NCBI RefSeq assembly: GCF_009827595.1
Contig: NZ_WTYT01000003.1
Coordinates: 124,001-188,000 of the forward strand
From: Altericroceibacterium endophyticum
GTDB taxonomy: Bacteria; Pseudomonadota; Alphaproteobacteria; Sphingomonadales; Sphingomonadaceae
Length of the DNA: 64,000 nucleotides
Reading direction: 5' to 3'
Position numbers and translations under genes: made by a program. The notes beneath the pieces were generated by a model. That model saw nothing but the letters and a program-made list of their open reading frames with translations. It did not search any database and was not told where the DNA came from. How positions within the stretch are numbered: the first letter of the stretch is position 1; the number at the start of each line of letters is the position of its first letter. Positions 9,064 through 18,802 of the stretch are shown here, one piece after another.

Positions 9064-10590
9064 TCAGGTTGTTTCCAGCAGACCTTCCTTGGCGATTTTC
9101 TCGCGCCAGACCAGCGGGGCCAGATGGTGGACCGATTGCCCGTCTGCATCCACGGCCACCGTCACCGGCATATCCTGCACTTCGAATTCGTAGATCGCTT
9201 CCATGCCGAGATCTTCAAAGCCAACGACCTTGGAGCCCTTGATCGCGCGGGACACCAGATAGGCCGCCCCGCCCACCGCCATCAGATAGGCACTTTTGTG
9301 ATCCGCAATCGCCTTGATCGCCATTTCACCGCGTTCGGCCTTGCCCACCATGGCCAGCAAGCCCTGTTCGAGCATCATGCGGGTGAACTTGTCCATCCGC
9401 GTGGCCGTGGTGGGGCCGGCAGGACCAACGATTTCCTCACCCACCGGATCGACCGGGCCGACATAATAGATGACGCGCCCTTTGAAATCGACGGGCAGCT
9501 CTTCACCCTTTTCCAGCATCTGACGGATGCGATTATGGGCCGCATCACGCCCGGTCAGCATCTTGCCATTCAGCAGCAGACGGTCGCCATTTTTCCAGCT
9601 TTCCACTTCCTCGCTGGTCAGCTTGTCCAGATCGACCCGCTTGGCTTCCACCGGCGGAGTCCATTCCACTTTCGGCCAGGCGGAAAGGTCGGGCGTTTCC
9701 AGATAGGTCGGGCCAGACCCGTCCAAGGTGAAATGCGCGTGGCGCGTGGCGGCACAATTGGGGATCATCGCCACGGGCTTGTTGGCCGCATGGCACGGCC
9801 AATCGAGGATCTTCACATCGAGAATGGTAGCGAGGCCGCCCAGCCCCTGTGCCCCGATGCCCAATGCGTTGACCTTGTCGAAAATCTCGATTCGAAGCGC
9901 TTCAAGGTCGTTTTGCGGACCACGCTGTTTCAGCTGCCCCATATCGATCGGGTCCATCAGGCTTTGCTTGGCCAGCTTCACACAATGTTCCGCCGTACCG
10001 CCAATACCAATGCCCAGCATGCCCGGTGGGCACCAGCCAGCGCCCATTTGCGGGATCATTTCCAGCACCCAATCAACGATATTATCGCTGGGATTCATCA
10101 TCTTGAACTTGGATTTGGCTTCGCTGCCGCCGCCCTTGGCCGCGACATCGACCGAAATCGTATCGCCCGGCACCATTTCCACGGAGAGGACGGAGGGCGT
10201 ATTGTCGCGCGTGTTGCGGCGGGTGAAGGCAGGATCGGCCAGAACCGACGCACGCAGCTTGTTTTCCTGATTGGTATACGCCTTGCGAACGCCGTCATCG
10301 ACCACATCCTGCAACGAGCGCGCCGAATCCAGACGGCAATTCTGCCCCCATTTGACGAAGACATTCACGATGCCGGTATCCTGACAGATCGGGCGGTGCC
10401 CCTCTGCGCACATGCGGCTGTTGGTCAGGATCTGCGCGATGGCATCCTTGGCCGCCGGCCCTTGCTCCGCCTCATAGGCGTCACCCAGCGCGCGGATATA
10501 ATCCATCGGATGGTAATAAGAGATATATTGGAGCGCGTCCGCCACGCTCTCGATCAGGTCATTTTCACGGATCGTCACCATGTCGCTCAT
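9064..10590 (-). CDS. Class I (iron-sulfur) fumarate hydratase
   Basis: A 508-residue homodimeric-type class I fumarase, converting fumarate and water to malate in the TCA cycle. An N-terminal Fe-S dehydratase alpha domain contains ICQDTG (C69), KMMNPSDN and GAGWCPPG. The beta domain contains AGPTTATRMD (about residue 390) and GGAAYLVSRAIKG. The cysteines near residues 69, 243 and 330 are the expected [4Fe-4S] ligands by analogy with the family. The start at 10590 follows from family length; an upstream in-frame start at 10653 would add an unlikely basic tail. It stands alone and is transcribed divergently from the tolC operon. Confidence 0.92.
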   Translation of the reverse strand: MSDMVTIRENDLIESVADALQYISYYHPMDYIRALGDAYEAEQGPAAKDAIAQILTNSRMCAEGHRPICQDTGIVNVFVKWGQNCRLDSARSLQDVVDDGVRKAYTNQENKLRASVLADPAFTRRNTRDNTPSVLSVEMVPGDTISVDVAAKGGGSEAKSKFKMMNPSDNIVDWVLEMIPQMGAGWCPPGMLGIGIGGTAEHCVKLAKQSLMDPIDMGQLKQRGPQNDLEALRIEIFDKVNALGIGAQGLGGLATILDVKILDWPCHAANKPVAMIPNCAATRHAHFTLDGSGPTYLETPDLSAWPKVEWTPPVEAKRVDLDKLTSEEVESWKNGDRLLLNGKMLTGRDAAHNRIRQMLEKGEELPVDFKGRVIYYVGPVDPVGEEIVGPAGPTTATRMDKFTRMMLEQGLLAMVGKAERGEMAIKAIADHKSAYLMAVGGAAYLVSRAIKGSKVVGFEDLGMEAIYEFEVQDMPVTVAVDADGQSVHHLAPLVWREKIAKEGLLETT

Positions 10591-10719
10591 CGAAGCGCCA
10601 CTCCTTCTAGTCGATTTCCATGCCCCATAAGCCGGACTCCTGCCTATGGTCAAAGCGCTTGGCCTGCTGCGTCTATCCGCCTAAAGCAGCATCGCTAGCA
10701 AAACAGAGAGTTTATTGAC

Positions 10720-11325
10720 GTGACCATTGTGCAAGACCGGCCCGAAAATGACAGCTTCAACGCCGCCCGCAAGGCTATGATTGATAGCCAGCTCAGGACC
10801 AGTGGAATCAGCGATACATTCGTTATCCAGCGGATGGGTTCTGTTCCGCGCGAGGATTATGTCCCTGAAAACGCTCGCGGTGTCGCTTATATGGACCGCG
10901 CGGTGAAGCTGGCCGATGGCCGTCATCTGGCCGCGCCTGCGGTGCAGGGCTTCATGCTTCAGGAAGCCAAACCCACGCAGTCCGACACATGTCTGGTGGT
11001 GGATTGCGGCAGCCAATATCTGACCGAACTGGTCCGCCCCCTGGTGGGACAGTGCGATTCTGTGTCCCCCGAAAATGCCGGCGACGCAATTCCGGGCAAG
11101 AATTATTCACTGCTGATTATCGATGGCGCAGTGGAACAGATTCCGCCTCAGCTCGCAGCTGCTCTGGCACAGGACGCGCGGATCGTGACCGGATTGGTGA
11201 AGGACGGGCTGACACGCATCGCAGTCGGTCGGAAGACCAAGGACGCCGTCTCGCTTATCCCTCTGGCCGAAATCGGCATGCCTGTTTTGCCGGAATTTTC
11301 TGCTCCCAAGAACTGGAGTTTCTGA
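10720..11325 (+). CDS. Protein-L-isoaspartate O-methyltransferase-like protein, degenerate SAM site
   Basis: A 201-residue PCMT-family protein with a GTG start. The N-terminal third keeps the family pattern (SQLRTSGISD, SVPREDYVPEN, YMDRAVKLADGR). The SAM-binding motif I, normally a glycine-rich VLEIGTGSGY, is reduced to VVDCGSQYLTELV, and the following segment is shortened. It then resumes with YSLLIIDGAVEQIP. The enzyme may have lost methyltransferase activity or changed its role. It ends 3 bases before tolC and overlaps nothing, forming one operon with tolC and the popZ-like gene. Repair of isoaspartyl residues should not be assumed. Confidence 0.75.
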   Translation: MTIVQDRPENDSFNAARKAMIDSQLRTSGISDTFVIQRMGSVPREDYVPENARGVAYMDRAVKLADGRHLAAPAVQGFMLQEAKPTQSDTCLVVDCGSQYLTELVRPLVGQCDSVSPENAGDAIPGKNYSLLIIDGAVEQIPPQLAAALAQDARIVTGLVKDGLTRIAVGRKTKDAVSLIPLAEIGMPVLPEFSAPKNWSF

Positions 11326-11328
11326 ACG

Positions 11329-12807
11329 ATGCCGGGGAGGGGCGTAAAATTAACTCTGCTGGCTGGTGCCTGCCTGATGTCGAGCGCGCTGTTCAGCGCG
11401 CCGGCTCAGGCTGACACGCTGGAAGAGGCGCTGATCAGCGCATATCGCACCAACCCGACCCTTCAGGCTGCCCGTGCGGGGCAGCGCGTTACGGATGAAA
11501 ACGTACCGATAGCGCGGGCAGATGCCCTGCCCAGCCTCGATGCAACCGGCCAATATGTCGAATTTCTGAAGCAATCCTCGGCCAGCTTTACCGCACCGGA
11601 AAGATCGGTGGGGATCAGCGGCAATCTGGGCGTACCTGTCTATTCCGGCGGTGCGGTCAAGAATTCTATCAAGGCGGCGAAAACACGCGTTCTGGCCGGT
11701 CGCGCGAACCTCAGAGCGACGGAAAGCTCAGTCTTTTCGCAAGTGGTCGCCGCCTATATGGACGTGATCCGAAGTGAAGCGATTGTCGGCCTCACAAAGA
11801 ACAATGTTGATGTGCTGTCGGTCAATCTCCAAGCGACCAGCGACCGGTTCGAAATTGGTGATCTGACGCGCACGGATGTGGCCCAGTCAGAAGCCCGTCT
11901 GGCTCTCGCGCGCAGCAATTTGCGAACCGCGCAGTCCAATCTGATCGAGGCGCGTGAGCGCTATGTCGAGCTGGTAGGGGTAGCACCTGATAATCTGCAA
12001 CCGCCGCCGCCGCTTCCGGGCATGCCCGATGCGCCGAATGATGCAGTGGACACTGCCCTGCAATATAATCCCGATCTGCTTTCCTCCCGTGAGGAGGCCA
12101 AGGCCTCGGGCTATGATATTGAAGTCGCCGAAGCGGCAAAACTGCCCAAGCTCTCGCTCTTTGCCAGCAGCGATTACACCAATTACCTCGACACTCTGGG
12201 CAGCAGCATCCCCGGAACCGCGATAGATCAGGGACAGACATCGGCGCAGGCGGGTGTCCGGCTGACCTTGCCGCTCTATCAGGGTGGACGCCCTGCAGCG
12301 CAGGAACGTCAGGCACAGGCCCGCGCATCGCAGGCTCTGGAACGGATCATCGCGACCGAACGCAATGTCATTTCGCAGGTGCGGGCCGCCTATGCCAGCT
12401 GGCGCGCCGCTAATGCGATTATCGCGTCAAGCCAGCAAGCGGTTGATGCCGCCAGCCTCAGTCTTGAAGGGGTCCGTGCGGAAAATACCGTCGGCAACCG
12501 TTCCATTCTCGATATTCTCAATGCTGAGCAGGAATTGCTCTCCGCACGGGTCGATCTGGTCACCGCCCGGCGCAATGCCTATGTCGCCGGCTTCACTCTG
12601 CTGGCCGCGATGGGCCGTGCGGAAGCGCGCGATCTGGGCTTGGGCGAAGATGGCCTGCTGTATGATCCGGTGGTGAATTACGAACGGGTCCATGATCGGA
12701 TCTGGGATTGGGACAGCGACCCTGATCCGCAGGCGCAAGCAACACGTACCGTTGACATCCCGCCGCAAGACGGGGAAGCTCCCGAGATCAAAAACAGCGT
12801 TAAATGA
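11329..12807 (+). CDS. tolC: TolC-family outer membrane channel protein
   Basis: A 492-residue outer membrane efflux protein. The signal peptide ends at APAQA (about residue 28). Two tandem OEP repeats follow, beginning TLEEALISAYRTNPTLQAAR and, in the second half, around residues 225-430 with long coiled-coil helices. It forms the trimeric outer-membrane duct for type I secretion and RND efflux. No inner-membrane or adaptor partner is next to it, as is usual for a shared TolC. The acidic, proline-rich tail after about residue 450 is longer than in E. coli. It overlaps the next gene by 4 bases (ATGA). Confidence 0.93.
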   Translation: MPGRGVKLTLLAGACLMSSALFSAPAQADTLEEALISAYRTNPTLQAARAGQRVTDENVPIARADALPSLDATGQYVEFLKQSSASFTAPERSVGISGNLGVPVYSGGAVKNSIKAAKTRVLAGRANLRATESSVFSQVVAAYMDVIRSEAIVGLTKNNVDVLSVNLQATSDRFEIGDLTRTDVAQSEARLALARSNLRTAQSNLIEARERYVELVGVAPDNLQPPPPLPGMPDAPNDAVDTALQYNPDLLSSREEAKASGYDIEVAEAAKLPKLSLFASSDYTNYLDTLGSSIPGTAIDQGQTSAQAGVRLTLPLYQGGRPAAQERQAQARASQALERIIATERNVISQVRAAYASWRAANAIIASSQQAVDAASLSLEGVRAENTVGNRSILDILNAEQELLSARVDLVTARRNAYVAGFTLLAAMGRAEARDLGLGEDGLLYDPVVNYERVHDRIWDWDSDPDPQAQATRTVDIPPQDGEAPEIKNSVK

Positions 12808-13295
12808 ACGGCAGGATTATGCGGCAGGAAGGCGAACCCTCGGTCGAGGAAATTCTTGAATCGATCAAGAAAGTGATCGCCCGCGATAATCGTGCGTCCA
12901 TGCGCGATAGCGGATCGGCCAGACAGGCACGCGTCGCGGCCGAGACGCATTCCGATGATCAGGGCGACGAAATACTGGATCTGCATGAAGCGGATGCCGT
13001 GCCGGATCATGACGATTCAATGGACCATGACGAATCGTCCGCAACATCCGCCGAGTCTCCGCTGACCAATGATCAGGCCGCCAGTGCCATGCGCGAAAGT
13101 CTGGCCGCTCTGGCAATGCTTTCCCAACCCAGCGCACCGCCGCAAATCGTGCGTTCGGGTGAAACATCTTTGGAAGGTATGGTGCGCGATATGCTGCGCC
13201 CGATGCTGGCACGCTGGCTGGATGACAATCTGCCGGAAATGGTCGAAAAGCTGGTCAAGGCAGAGATCTCGCGGATCGCCGGCAAGCAAGGCTGA
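12804..13295 (+). CDS. PopZ-like polar organising protein (DUF2497)
   Basis: A 163-residue protein with the two-end architecture of PopZ. The N-terminal helix EPSVEEILESIKKVIARD (residues 11-28) binds partner proteins in Caulobacter. A variable acidic linker follows (about 40-85, rich in D and E). The C-terminal helices RDMLRPMLARWLDDNLPEMVEKLVKAEI (about 130-158) drive oligomerisation. PopZ forms a pole-localised condensate that tethers ParB-parS and recruits cell-cycle regulators. The ATG at 12804 overlaps the tolC stop; an in-frame ATG at 12819 is also possible. The linker is acidic but low in proline compared with PopZ. valS, often downstream in other alphaproteobacteria, is not here. Confidence 0.85.
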   Translation: MNGRIMRQEGEPSVEEILESIKKVIARDNRASMRDSGSARQARVAAETHSDDQGDEILDLHEADAVPDHDDSMDHDESSATSAESPLTNDQAASAMRESLAALAMLSQPSAPPQIVRSGETSLEGMVRDMLRPMLARWLDDNLPEMVEKLVKAEISRIAGKQG

Positions 13296-13350
13296 GGCCC
13301 CGGTCAAAAGCAGGACTTGTTTCCGGTACCGGCGCAGCTAATCTCGCCGT

Positions 13351-15465
13351 ATGAAAAAATTGCTTCTCGGGCTCAGTGCCCTGCCCATGATCACACCGAT
13401 TATCGCTGCTGCCACACCGGCTCAGGCTCAGCCTGTGACCACTGCCCCCATGACGGCGCAGGATCTGATCAGCCTGCCGCGCGCCGGTGCGCCCATCGTC
13501 AGTCCGGATGGCCAGCGCGTGCTTTATACCACCCGCACAGTCGATCCGGAAAGCTTCGAGACCACCACCAGCCTGTGGCTGCTGCCGGTTAATTCGGGTA
13601 GGGCCAAGCCTGTCACTGTTACCGGTTTGGAGAAGGCCAGCAGCTTCGCCTTCGGCCCTGACGGCGATCTCTATTATCTTGCCCCCAAGGCAGAAGACGA
13701 ACCGCCTCAACTATGGAAGGCACCCCTGTCGGCGTCGGGCCTTGTCGGCAAGGCCCGGCAACTCAGCACGTTCACCCGTGACATTGGCGGTTTCAAGCTG
13801 TCGCCGGATGGCAAAAAAGTGGCCGTCTGGGCCGAAGTGGCGCGCGATTGCGATGATGTGAACTGCACGGCGGATGACAGCGCGACGGACGACAAAATTG
13901 GCTCCGGGCGACTTTACGATGCCTCCGAAGGTTTCGTGCGCCATTGGGACCGTTGGAAAAAGCCCGGCATTTTCAGCCGCGTTTTCACCTATGACGTGTC
14001 GGACAGCGGGCTGAGTGATCCGCAGGCGGCCGATGGCCCGGCGGACGCAGAGGCCCTGATCGGTGATACGCCAATTCAGCCCTTTGGCGGTGCGGAAGAC
14101 ATCGCCTGGGCACAGGATTCACAAAGCCTGTTCTTCACCGCTCGCCAAAGCGACCGGATGGAACCGCGCTCTACCAATCTTGATATTTATCGCGCGTCTC
14201 TGAACGGCACAGCGCCGACGAATATAACCGCGGACAACGCGGCCACAGACACACTGCCCACGCCATCACCCGACGGCAAATGGCTTGCCTATGCAGCGAT
14301 GGAGCGACCCAATTATGAGGCTGATCGTCTCGGTCTGCGACTTTACGATATGGCCAGCGGCGAAATATTCAGTCTGGCACAGGACTGGGATCGGTCAGTC
14401 GGCTCAATCACCTGGAGCAGTGATGCGAAAAGTCTGATTGTCACGGCTGTCGACGAGCTCGACCAACCAGCCTTCCGTGTGGAAATCGCGACCGGCAAGG
14501 TGGAACAGCTTGACCTGATCGACGGCGATGAAGCGCATATCAGCAATATTACCAGTCTTCCTGACGGCGACCTTCTCTTCACACAGGATTCGATGCAGCA
14601 TTCGGCGGAGATCTATCTGTCGCATGATGATGGCATCGGAAAGCGCCTGACCGATATTGCCTATAGCCAGATAGAGGATTTCGCCCCCATCACGACCGAG
14701 CGGTTTACCTTTGCCGGGGCAGGGGGCGACACGGTCAGCGGCTGGATCACCAAGCTGGCCGATAGCGACGCAAAAATGCCGGCGATCCTCTATGTTCATG
14801 GCGGGCCGCAGGGGTCATTTTACGATAGCTGGTCCACCCGCTGGAACGCGCGCACCGTGGCCAGTCAGGGCTATGCAGTGGTCGCGATCGATTTTCACGG
14901 TTCCACCGGATATGGGCAGGATTTCACCGACAGCATCAACCGTGACTGGGGCGGCAAGCCGCTGGAGGATCTGCAAAAAGGTCTGGCCACTGCGCTGAAA
15001 CGCGACCCGCAGATCGACGGGTCCCGTGCCTGCGCCATGGGTGCCTCCTACGGCGGCTTCATGATGAACTGGATCGAAGGGCAATGGCCCGACAGGTTCA
15101 ATTGCCTCGTGCAGCATGACGGCCTCTTCGACATGCGCAGCTTCTACTATACGACCGAAGAATCCTGGTTTCCGCGCTGGGATTTTGGCGGTTCGTATGA
15201 AGACGCCAAAGTGACCTATGAACGCTGGAACCCCGTCAACCATGTCGATAAATGGAAAACGCCAATGCTCGTCATTACGGGCGAGAAGGATTTTCGGGTT
15301 CCCTATAGCCAGGCCTTAGGCGCCTTTACCGCGCTGCAGGAACGCGACATTCCCGCCAAATTGCTGGTCTTCCCGGATGAGAACCATTGGGTACTGAACC
15401 CCGAAAATTCGCTGCAATGGCATGAAACCGTCTTTGACTGGCTCGATCAGTGGCTCAAACCATGA
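13351..15465 (+). CDS. S9-family serine peptidase (prolyl oligopeptidase/acylaminoacyl peptidase type)
   Basis: A 704-residue exported peptidase. The signal peptide ([26 protein letters not shown]) puts it in the periplasm. An N-terminal beta-propeller (about 35-440), with repeated LSPDGK/WSSDAK blades, restricts access to a C-terminal alpha/beta hydrolase domain. The nucleophile is S566 in GASYGGFM; the catalytic Asp is in the GEKDFRVP stretch and the His in DENHWV. Substrates are probably short peptides. It starts 55 bases after the popZ-like gene and overlaps the next gene by an ATGA, so the Fe-S protein downstream is translated from the same message. Confidence 0.9.
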   Translation: MKKLLLGLSALPMITPIIAAATPAQAQPVTTAPMTAQDLISLPRAGAPIVSPDGQRVLYTTRTVDPESFETTTSLWLLPVNSGRAKPVTVTGLEKASSFAFGPDGDLYYLAPKAEDEPPQLWKAPLSASGLVGKARQLSTFTRDIGGFKLSPDGKKVAVWAEVARDCDDVNCTADDSATDDKIGSGRLYDASEGFVRHWDRWKKPGIFSRVFTYDVSDSGLSDPQAADGPADAEALIGDTPIQPFGGAEDIAWAQDSQSLFFTARQSDRMEPRSTNLDIYRASLNGTAPTNITADNAATDTLPTPSPDGKWLAYAAMERPNYEADRLGLRLYDMASGEIFSLAQDWDRSVGSITWSSDAKSLIVTAVDELDQPAFRVEIATGKVEQLDLIDGDEAHISNITSLPDGDLLFTQDSMQHSAEIYLSHDDGIGKRLTDIAYSQIEDFAPITTERFTFAGAGGDTVSGWITKLADSDAKMPAILYVHGGPQGSFYDSWSTRWNARTVASQGYAVVAIDFHGSTGYGQDFTDSINRDWGGKPLEDLQKGLATALKRDPQIDGSRACAMGASYGGFMMNWIEGQWPDRFNCLVQHDGLFDMRSFYYTTEESWFPRWDFGGSYEDAKVTYERWNPVNHVDKWKTPMLVITGEKDFRVPYSQALGAFTALQERDIPAKLLVFPDENHWVLNPENSLQWHETVFDWLDQWLKP

Positions 15466-15830
15466 ATGCGGACAGAGATCTGGCCAGGGCACAGAAGGCG
15501 CTGGCCAAGATTGGCGGCGATGCCATCCATCGGCAGATCTTCCTGTGCTCGATTTCAGAAAAGCAGAAATGCTGCTCTCGGGAGGATGGCAAGGACGCCT
15601 GGAACTATCTGAAAAAGCGTTTGAAACAGCTGGGCCTCGCCGGGAAGGGCGGGGTTCAGCGGACCAAGGCCGATTGCCTGCAAATCTGTGAAGCGGGGCC
15701 GGTGGCGGTCGTGTGGCCTGACCGTGTCTGGTACCATCACTGCACGCCAGATGTGCTGGAGCGCATCATTCAGGAACATCTGATCGGCGGAAATCCGGTC
15801 GAGGAATTCAGGCTTTATCCAGCGGATTGA
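15462..15830 (+). CDS. Thioredoxin-like [2Fe-2S] ferredoxin domain protein
   Basis: A 122-residue protein. Cysteines in the pattern [10 protein letters not shown] (about 24-33), [13 protein letters not shown] (C at about 70 and 74) and WYHHCTP resemble the thioredoxin-like [2Fe-2S] fold found alone and in NuoE and Shethna-type ferredoxins. The gene is ATGA-coupled to the S9 peptidase gene; a GTG at 15450 in the same frame is an alternative start. An electron-transfer or Fe-S role is expected, but the partner is unknown. Its 3' end overlaps the convergent small membrane-protein gene by 16 bases. Confidence 0.75.
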   Translation: MNADRDLARAQKALAKIGGDAIHRQIFLCSISEKQKCCSREDGKDAWNYLKKRLKQLGLAGKGGVQRTKADCLQICEAGPVAVVWPDRVWYHHCTPDVLERIIQEHLIGGNPVEEFRLYPAD

Positions 15831-16129
15831 TCATCCGAGGCGGGATATTTGTCCTCGGCCGGATCATGGATCGCTTCATCATGGCCGGTACCACTCGACA
15901 GGAAGACCAGACCCATTAGCGCGGACATCAGCACCATCGCGGCGAAAATACCAAGGCCTGTGGCGATGAAAAAGTGAATCGATACCATGCCTGTCTTGGC
16001 ATAGATTGCCGATAAGGCGATTATAACCGTCAACACGGTTACCCCCACCATGAACTTCATCAAACGCTTGTAACGCGCCCAAGCATGGGCGGAAATATGC
16101 GTATTCTCAAGGGGGGAAGGGGGGACCAT
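15815..16129 (-). CDS. Small conserved membrane protein of unknown function
   Basis: A protein of about 104 residues from the ATG at 16129. A polar N-terminus ([17 protein letters not shown]) is followed by two transmembrane helices ([17 protein letters not shown] and [26 protein letters not shown]) and an acidic C-terminal tail. I recognise it only as a type common in sphingomonads; the function is unknown. Longer upstream in-frame starts exist (to 16255) but add low-quality sequence and would overlap the divergent CBS gene's promoter. No strong ribosome-binding site is visible. Confidence 0.65.
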   Translation of the reverse strand: MVPPSPLENTHISAHAWARYKRLMKFMVGVTVLTVIIALSAIYAKTGMVSIHFFIATGLGIFAAMVLMSALMGLVFLSSGTGHDEAIHDPAEDKYPASDDQSAG

Positions 16130-16247
16130 GCTGCGCACTATACGCCCTCGCTCCGGGTCAGTGCAATCGACTTGATCATCCCAATTTGCAGAAATCACCC
16201 AATGCATGGCATTATATCCCGGAATAACAAAACAGTGGGAGAATGCC

Positions 16248-16676
16248 ATGATCATTGCAAATCTGATTCAAGGCCGGGATGTGCCAATCGTCACCTGCGC
16301 GGCTGAGGCCTTGGTAGGCGAAGCAGCAAGCCAGCTTGCCCAGAACAGAATCGGCGCCATGCCGGTGATGGAGGGAGAGAGCGTAGCGGGCATCTTCTCC
16401 GAACGGGATGTGCTTTACTGTATCGCAAAAGAAGGTGCGGCGACGCTGAACAAGCCGGTTCGTGACGTCATGACCGCCCCTGCCATCAGCGTCGATCCCG
16501 CCAGCACAGTGGATGAAGCGCTGTCGCTGATGACCAAGCGGCGCATCCGGCATCTACCGGTGCTCAAATCCGGGCAGCTGCTGGCCTTCATCTCGATCGG
16601 CGATCTGGTGAAGTCGAAAATCGAAGAAGCTGAGGCCGAAGCGCGTGAAATGCGCGAATATATTCGCATGGCCTGA
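16248..16676 (+). CDS. CBS-domain protein
   Basis: A 142-residue protein made of a tandem CBS pair (Bateman module): the first at about residues 8-65 (GAMPVMEGESVAGIFSERDV) and the second at about 75-125 (VMTAPAISVDPASTVDEALSLM, RHLPVLKSGQLLAFISIGDL). Such modules bind adenine nucleotides and sense energy state. The acidic helical tail (KIEEAEAEAREMREYIRMA) is typical of small stand-alone forms. The ATG at 16248 begins at the conserved MIIANLIQG; the upstream frame to 16206 lacks homology. Partner and ligand are unknown. Confidence 0.82.
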   Translation: MIIANLIQGRDVPIVTCAAEALVGEAASQLAQNRIGAMPVMEGESVAGIFSERDVLYCIAKEGAATLNKPVRDVMTAPAISVDPASTVDEALSLMTKRRIRHLPVLKSGQLLAFISIGDLVKSKIEEAEAEAREMREYIRMA

Positions 16677-16721
16677 CCATGTGCGCTTGAGGCGCGGGCA
16701 TGTCATGCCTACATTCGGTCT

Positions 16722-17051
16722 ATGGCCGAAACATTGACCCTGACCGAATCCGCCGCAAAACGCGTGGCGTGGATTGCCGAAAAACAACAGCGGCCGGCGA
16801 TTCTTCGCCTGTCTGTTGAAGGGGGCGGCTGTTCCGGTTTCCAGTATAAATTCGACCTCACCGATGGCTCCGAGAGCGACGATTCAGTGAGCGAGACCAA
16901 CGGCGTGAAGCTGGTCGTCGACCCGGTGAGTCTCGATCTGGTGGCCGGAAGCGTCGTCGATTTCGTCGAATCGCTGGGCGGTGCGGCTTTCCGGGTGGAA
17001 AACCCGAATGCGGCGGCCGGATGCGGTTGCGGCTCCAGTTTCGGCATCTGA
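16722..17051 (+). CDS. erpA: A-type iron-sulfur cluster carrier (ErpA/IscA/HesB family)
   Basis: A 109-residue A-type carrier that accepts Fe-S clusters from the scaffold and inserts them into apoproteins. The three family cysteines are present: C37 in GGGCSGF, and C101 and C103 in GCGCGSSF at the C-terminus. No suf or isc genes are adjacent; in this lineage a stand-alone A-type carrier next to xthA and a deoxyguanosinetriphosphatase gene is common, but the dgt gene is not seen here. The erpA name rather than iscA is by family similarity. It lies 6 bases upstream of xthA in one operon. Confidence 0.88.
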   Translation: MAETLTLTESAAKRVAWIAEKQQRPAILRLSVEGGGCSGFQYKFDLTDGSESDDSVSETNGVKLVVDPVSLDLVAGSVVDFVESLGGAAFRVENPNAAAGCGCGSSFGI

Positions 17052-17057
17052 TTTTTC

Positions 17058-17831
17058 ATGCGCATTGCCAGCTTCAACATCAATGGCGTGAAGGCACGCC
17101 TGCCGCGCCTGATCGAATGGCTGGAGGAAACCCGCCCGGCCATTGCCTGTTTGCAGGAAATCAAAAGTCAGGATGAAGGCTTCCCCGGAGAAGCCTTCGA
17201 AAAAATCGGCTACCAGGCAATCTGGCATGGGCAGAAGGGCTTCAACGGCGTCGCCATCCTGGTTGATGGGGAAACGCCGGTAGAAGTTATGCGCGGACTT
17301 CCCGGAGACCCCGAGGACGAGCAATCGCGTTATCTGGAAGCTGAGGCGAAGAATATTCGCGTCTGCAACCTCTATCTGCCCAATGGCAACCCTCAGCCCG
17401 GTCCGAAGTTCGATTACAAGCTGGCCTGGATGGAGCGCCTCCGCCAACGCATGACAGAGCTGCTGGCGGATGAGAAGCCGACCATCGTTCTGGGCGATTT
17501 CAACGTCATACCTGAAGATAAAGATACCTGGTCCGTGCCCGCCATGCAGGACGACGCCCTGATGCAGCCGAAATCGCGCGATGCCTACCGCACGCTGCTC
17601 AACCAGGGCTGGACCGATGCAATTGATACGCTCAATCCGCGCGGCGGTGTCTGGACCTTCTGGGATTATCAGGCTGGCGCGTGGCAGCGGGATCACGGCT
17701 TCCGCATCGATCACTTGCTGCTGTCGCCCGAATGTGCAGACCGCCTGACGGCCGCCGGTGTCGATAAAGCCTATCGCGGGCGCGAAAAGGCGAGTGATCA
17801 CGCTCCGGTATGGGTTGAAATCACCGAATAA
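17058..17831 (+). CDS. xthA: Exodeoxyribonuclease III
   Basis: A 257-residue AP endonuclease/3'-exonuclease for base-excision repair. Motifs of the endonuclease-exonuclease-phosphatase fold are in order: N7 in SFNINGVKAR, the metal Glu in CLQEIKSQ, Y near 103 (CNLYLPNG), the GDFNVIPEDKD motif near 149 and the catalytic SDHAPVW at the end. The length is normal. It shares an operon with the upstream Fe-S carrier (6-base gap). Confidence 0.93.
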   Translation: MRIASFNINGVKARLPRLIEWLEETRPAIACLQEIKSQDEGFPGEAFEKIGYQAIWHGQKGFNGVAILVDGETPVEVMRGLPGDPEDEQSRYLEAEAKNIRVCNLYLPNGNPQPGPKFDYKLAWMERLRQRMTELLADEKPTIVLGDFNVIPEDKDTWSVPAMQDDALMQPKSRDAYRTLLNQGWTDAIDTLNPRGGVWTFWDYQAGAWQRDHGFRIDHLLLSPECADRLTAAGVDKAYRGREKASDHAPVWVEITE

Positions 17832-17919
17832 GGGGGAAGGGCAAGCCCGTCCGCCTGTTCAAACCAGCACAGCACCACAGGTAAAACAGCCGGCCCCGAT
17901 CCGGGCCAGCCATTTTAGA

Positions 17920-18582
17920 TCAACGGTAGAAGATGTGACGATCAATCGTCGCGCGGGCGATTTTGTTACGGGCCCAGCGCGGACGAACATAGGTCGCGTG
18001 GAAATACAGCGCGTCCTGAGCCTGACTGTCCCACATTTCCTGATGCGCGATAGTGGCGATGGCTTTCGCACGGCGCCAGGCGGCAGATTGAAGCCGCGGC
18101 TGCGGGATGCGGCCATTGCGCACGAAAGAGAATTGCGAGCGCTGCGTCACCACGCTGCAGTAGTCATCGGGGAAGCGGTTCGATTCAGTCCGGTTAACAA
18201 TGACCCTTGCCACTGCCAACTGGCCGGAGAGAGGCTCTCCGCGCGCTTCAAAATAAACCGCACCGGCAAGGCAGCGCATTTCGCGTGAGAGCGCGCCATC
18301 GGTCGGGAGCGTTGCCACCAGATCCACCAGGCTCGAAGCCTCGACCGGGGCAATTTCGCTATCTGCCTTTTCTGGCAATGCCTGCACGACAGGGTTTGCG
18401 ACGAAACGCGGCCCTGCGGCATCATCCGCATCGGTGATGTCAGTCGCCACAGCTTCAGTCAGCTGCGCAGCATCATCCTGCGAATTTTGTGCCATGGCGC
18501 CGGAACCTTGTGCGCCAAAAACAATTGCAATCATTATGAACGCTGCGAAGGTAACGGCAGCAGTAACAGATTTGCGGTTCAT
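17920..18582 (-). CDS. Cell wall hydrolase, SleB/CwlJ family
   Basis: A 220-residue exported hydrolase. A hydrophobic N-terminal signal or anchor (ITAAVTFAAFIMIAIVFGAQ-like, residues 6-28) is followed by a low-complexity linker to about residue 95. The Hydrolase_2 domain comes next: the metal/catalytic Glu in ARGEPLSGQLAVARVIVNR, then SQFSFVRNGR and an ALYFHA strand. SleB-type enzymes are lytic transglycosylases cleaving peptidoglycan glycan strands; in non-sporulating sphingomonads they are thought to act in wall remodelling. It is monocistronic and convergent with xthA. Confidence 0.85.
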   Translation of the reverse strand: MNRKSVTAAVTFAAFIMIAIVFGAQGSGAMAQNSQDDAAQLTEAVATDITDADDAAGPRFVANPVVQALPEKADSEIAPVEASSLVDLVATLPTDGALSREMRCLAGAVYFEARGEPLSGQLAVARVIVNRTESNRFPDDYCSVVTQRSQFSFVRNGRIPQPRLQSAAWRRAKAIATIAHQEMWDSQAQDALYFHATYVRPRWARNKIARATIDRHIFYR

Positions 18583-18802
18583 TCATCCCATTGCTCTAGG
18601 CGGTGAGCGAACCTGACACAGGCTGGAGAATACGCTGACCTCGGTAAAATGAGGCGGGAAACAAATTCAGTGTATTTCGTATTCACCTTGGGCCTGCCGG
18701 CCGCCCCCCGTCTGCGCGCTAATTCGCCATGGCACTACACCATGGAATAATCGCCTGCGCTGTTCGGAAGATGAGCGCCATTTAGTGCCCCATTTCACGT
18801 GG

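Noticed and set aside
8905-10698. A 597-codon plus-strand open frame antisense to fumarase
   Set aside because: Mirror of the well-supported class I fumarase; no domain pattern, His/Arg-rich as expected for an antisense frame.
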